Shown one piece after another: positions 4,784-5,256 of a stretch of DNA of 5,256 bases; the first letter of the stretch is position 1; each line of letters begins with the position of its first letter. The notes beneath the pieces are model-generated. The model was not told the origin of the DNA and did not search any database. It saw only the letters and a program-made list of their open reading frames with translations. The stretch comes from Candidatus Njordarchaeum guaymasense (GTDB lineage Archaea > Asgardarchaeota > Njordarchaeia > Njordarchaeales > Njordarchaeaceae), in contig JAUQYT010000326.1 in the NCBI GenBank assembly GCA_030587605.1, forward strand, positions 1-5,256, in the 5' to 3' direction. The position numbers and the translations under genes were made by a program.

Positions 4784-5256
4784 TTGCGAATGCCGAGAAC
4801 AGACTATGTCTTCAAGGTAGTATTTGTAGGGGACCCTGCGGTCGGGAAAACAAGCTTGGTAGCGAAGCACATAACTTCGTCCTTTAAAGACGACTATATT
4901 CCAACGTTGGGCGCAAACATAACCTCGAAGGACTACAATATTGCCGGGCGTCGTGTAACACTTATGATATGGGACGTTGCTTCTCAAGAGAGATATAAGA
5001 AACTAAGAGAAAAGTATTACATGGGAGCAAACGCGGTTTTCATAGTCTACGACGTTACGAGACCTACTACTTTTGAGAACGTCGTCGCCTGGCTTCAGGA
5101 CGTTAGGGGTTTCATTCATAAGAAAATTCAGACAGTACTAATAGGCAACAAGATTGACTTAACGGCAAACGTTGATACCAGAACAGGTAAGAGACTCGCA
5201 AATAGGATTGGGGCGAAGTTCGTCGAGACCTCAGCCAAGACCGGGGAGAACGTGGA
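4784..5256 (+). CDS. Rab-like small GTPase with altered G1 and G3 (tandem copy 2, 3' partial)
   Basis: 157 complete codons are visible before the window ends; by comparison with the first copy roughly 25 residues are missing. Motifs: G1 GDPAVGKT (16-23) with Pro18 at the Ras Gly12 position, G2 Thr41 in IPTLG, G3 WDVASQE (63-69) with Ser67 in place of the invariant Gly (Ras Gly60) and Gln68 kept, G4 NKID (122-125) and G5 ETSA (148-151), so every G motif is inside the window. It aligns to the preceding GTPase without gaps, with about two thirds identity by hand count. The frame is intact with no stop, so the gene appears functional. The start is TTG 4784 (see the RBS at 4772-4778); ATG 4790 is the alternative. 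The C-terminus, including any targeting tail, cannot be seen. Confidence 0.93.
   Translation, partial: MRMPRTDYVFKVVFVGDPAVGKTSLVAKHITSSFKDDYIPTLGANITSKDYNIAGRRVTLMIWDVASQERYKKLREKYYMGANAVFIVYDVTRPTTFENVVAWLQDVRGFIHKKIQTVLIGNKIDLTANVDTRTGKRLANRIGAKFVETSAKTGENV

Noticed and set aside
1..5256. tRNA, rRNA, CRISPR and insertion-sequence signals
   Set aside because: No T-arm-like GTTCRA context forming a cloverleaf, no regularly spaced repeats, and no transposase-like frame were found by eye.

Overview
The window most likely comes from an archaeon, and probably from an Asgard-type (Promethearchaeota) lineage. It holds three Ras/Rab-like small GTPases in about 5 kb. Several genes are preceded by archaeal TATA-like boxes (for example CTATATAG and ATATATAC) rather than bacterial -35/-10 pairs, and Shine-Dalgarno sequences are present. 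Families of Rab-like GTPases are a hallmark of Asgard genomes. The lineage is an inference; no rRNA or other marker gene is present.

Layout, all genes on the + strand. (1) 62-646: a cysteine-rich protein resembling the DUF6144 family. (2) 835-1413: a canonical Rab-like GTPase with all five G motifs intact. (3) 1560-2465: a ten-helix EamA/DMT-family transporter. (4) 2612-3730: an uncharacterised 372-residue protein whose middle looks like a PD-(D/E)xK nuclease core with an altered last catalytic residue; the start of this gene is uncertain. (5) 3731-4034: a 304-base stretch without a convincing gene, holding two sizeable inverted repeats, a TATA box and a leader with a 15-base tandem repeat. 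(6) 4035-4583 and 4784-window end: a tandem pair of closely related small GTPases, the second cut off by the window edge.

The main point of interest is the tandem GTPase pair. By eye about two thirds of their residues are identical, without gaps. They share a duplicated promoter region and apparently the same SD-plus-TTG start. Both carry two unusual changes at nucleotide-pocket positions: Pro at the Ras Gly12 position, and Ala (first copy) or Ser (second copy) at the Ras Gly60 position of the DxxGQ motif. The nearby GTPase at 835-1413 has the normal Gly at both. This suggests a diverging local subfamily with altered switching behaviour beside a conventional Rab-like protein.

The genes do not form an obvious operon. 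Gaps of about 95 to 300 bases separate them and promoter-like sequences lie in several gaps, so most are probably transcribed separately. No tRNA, rRNA, CRISPR array or insertion sequence was seen.
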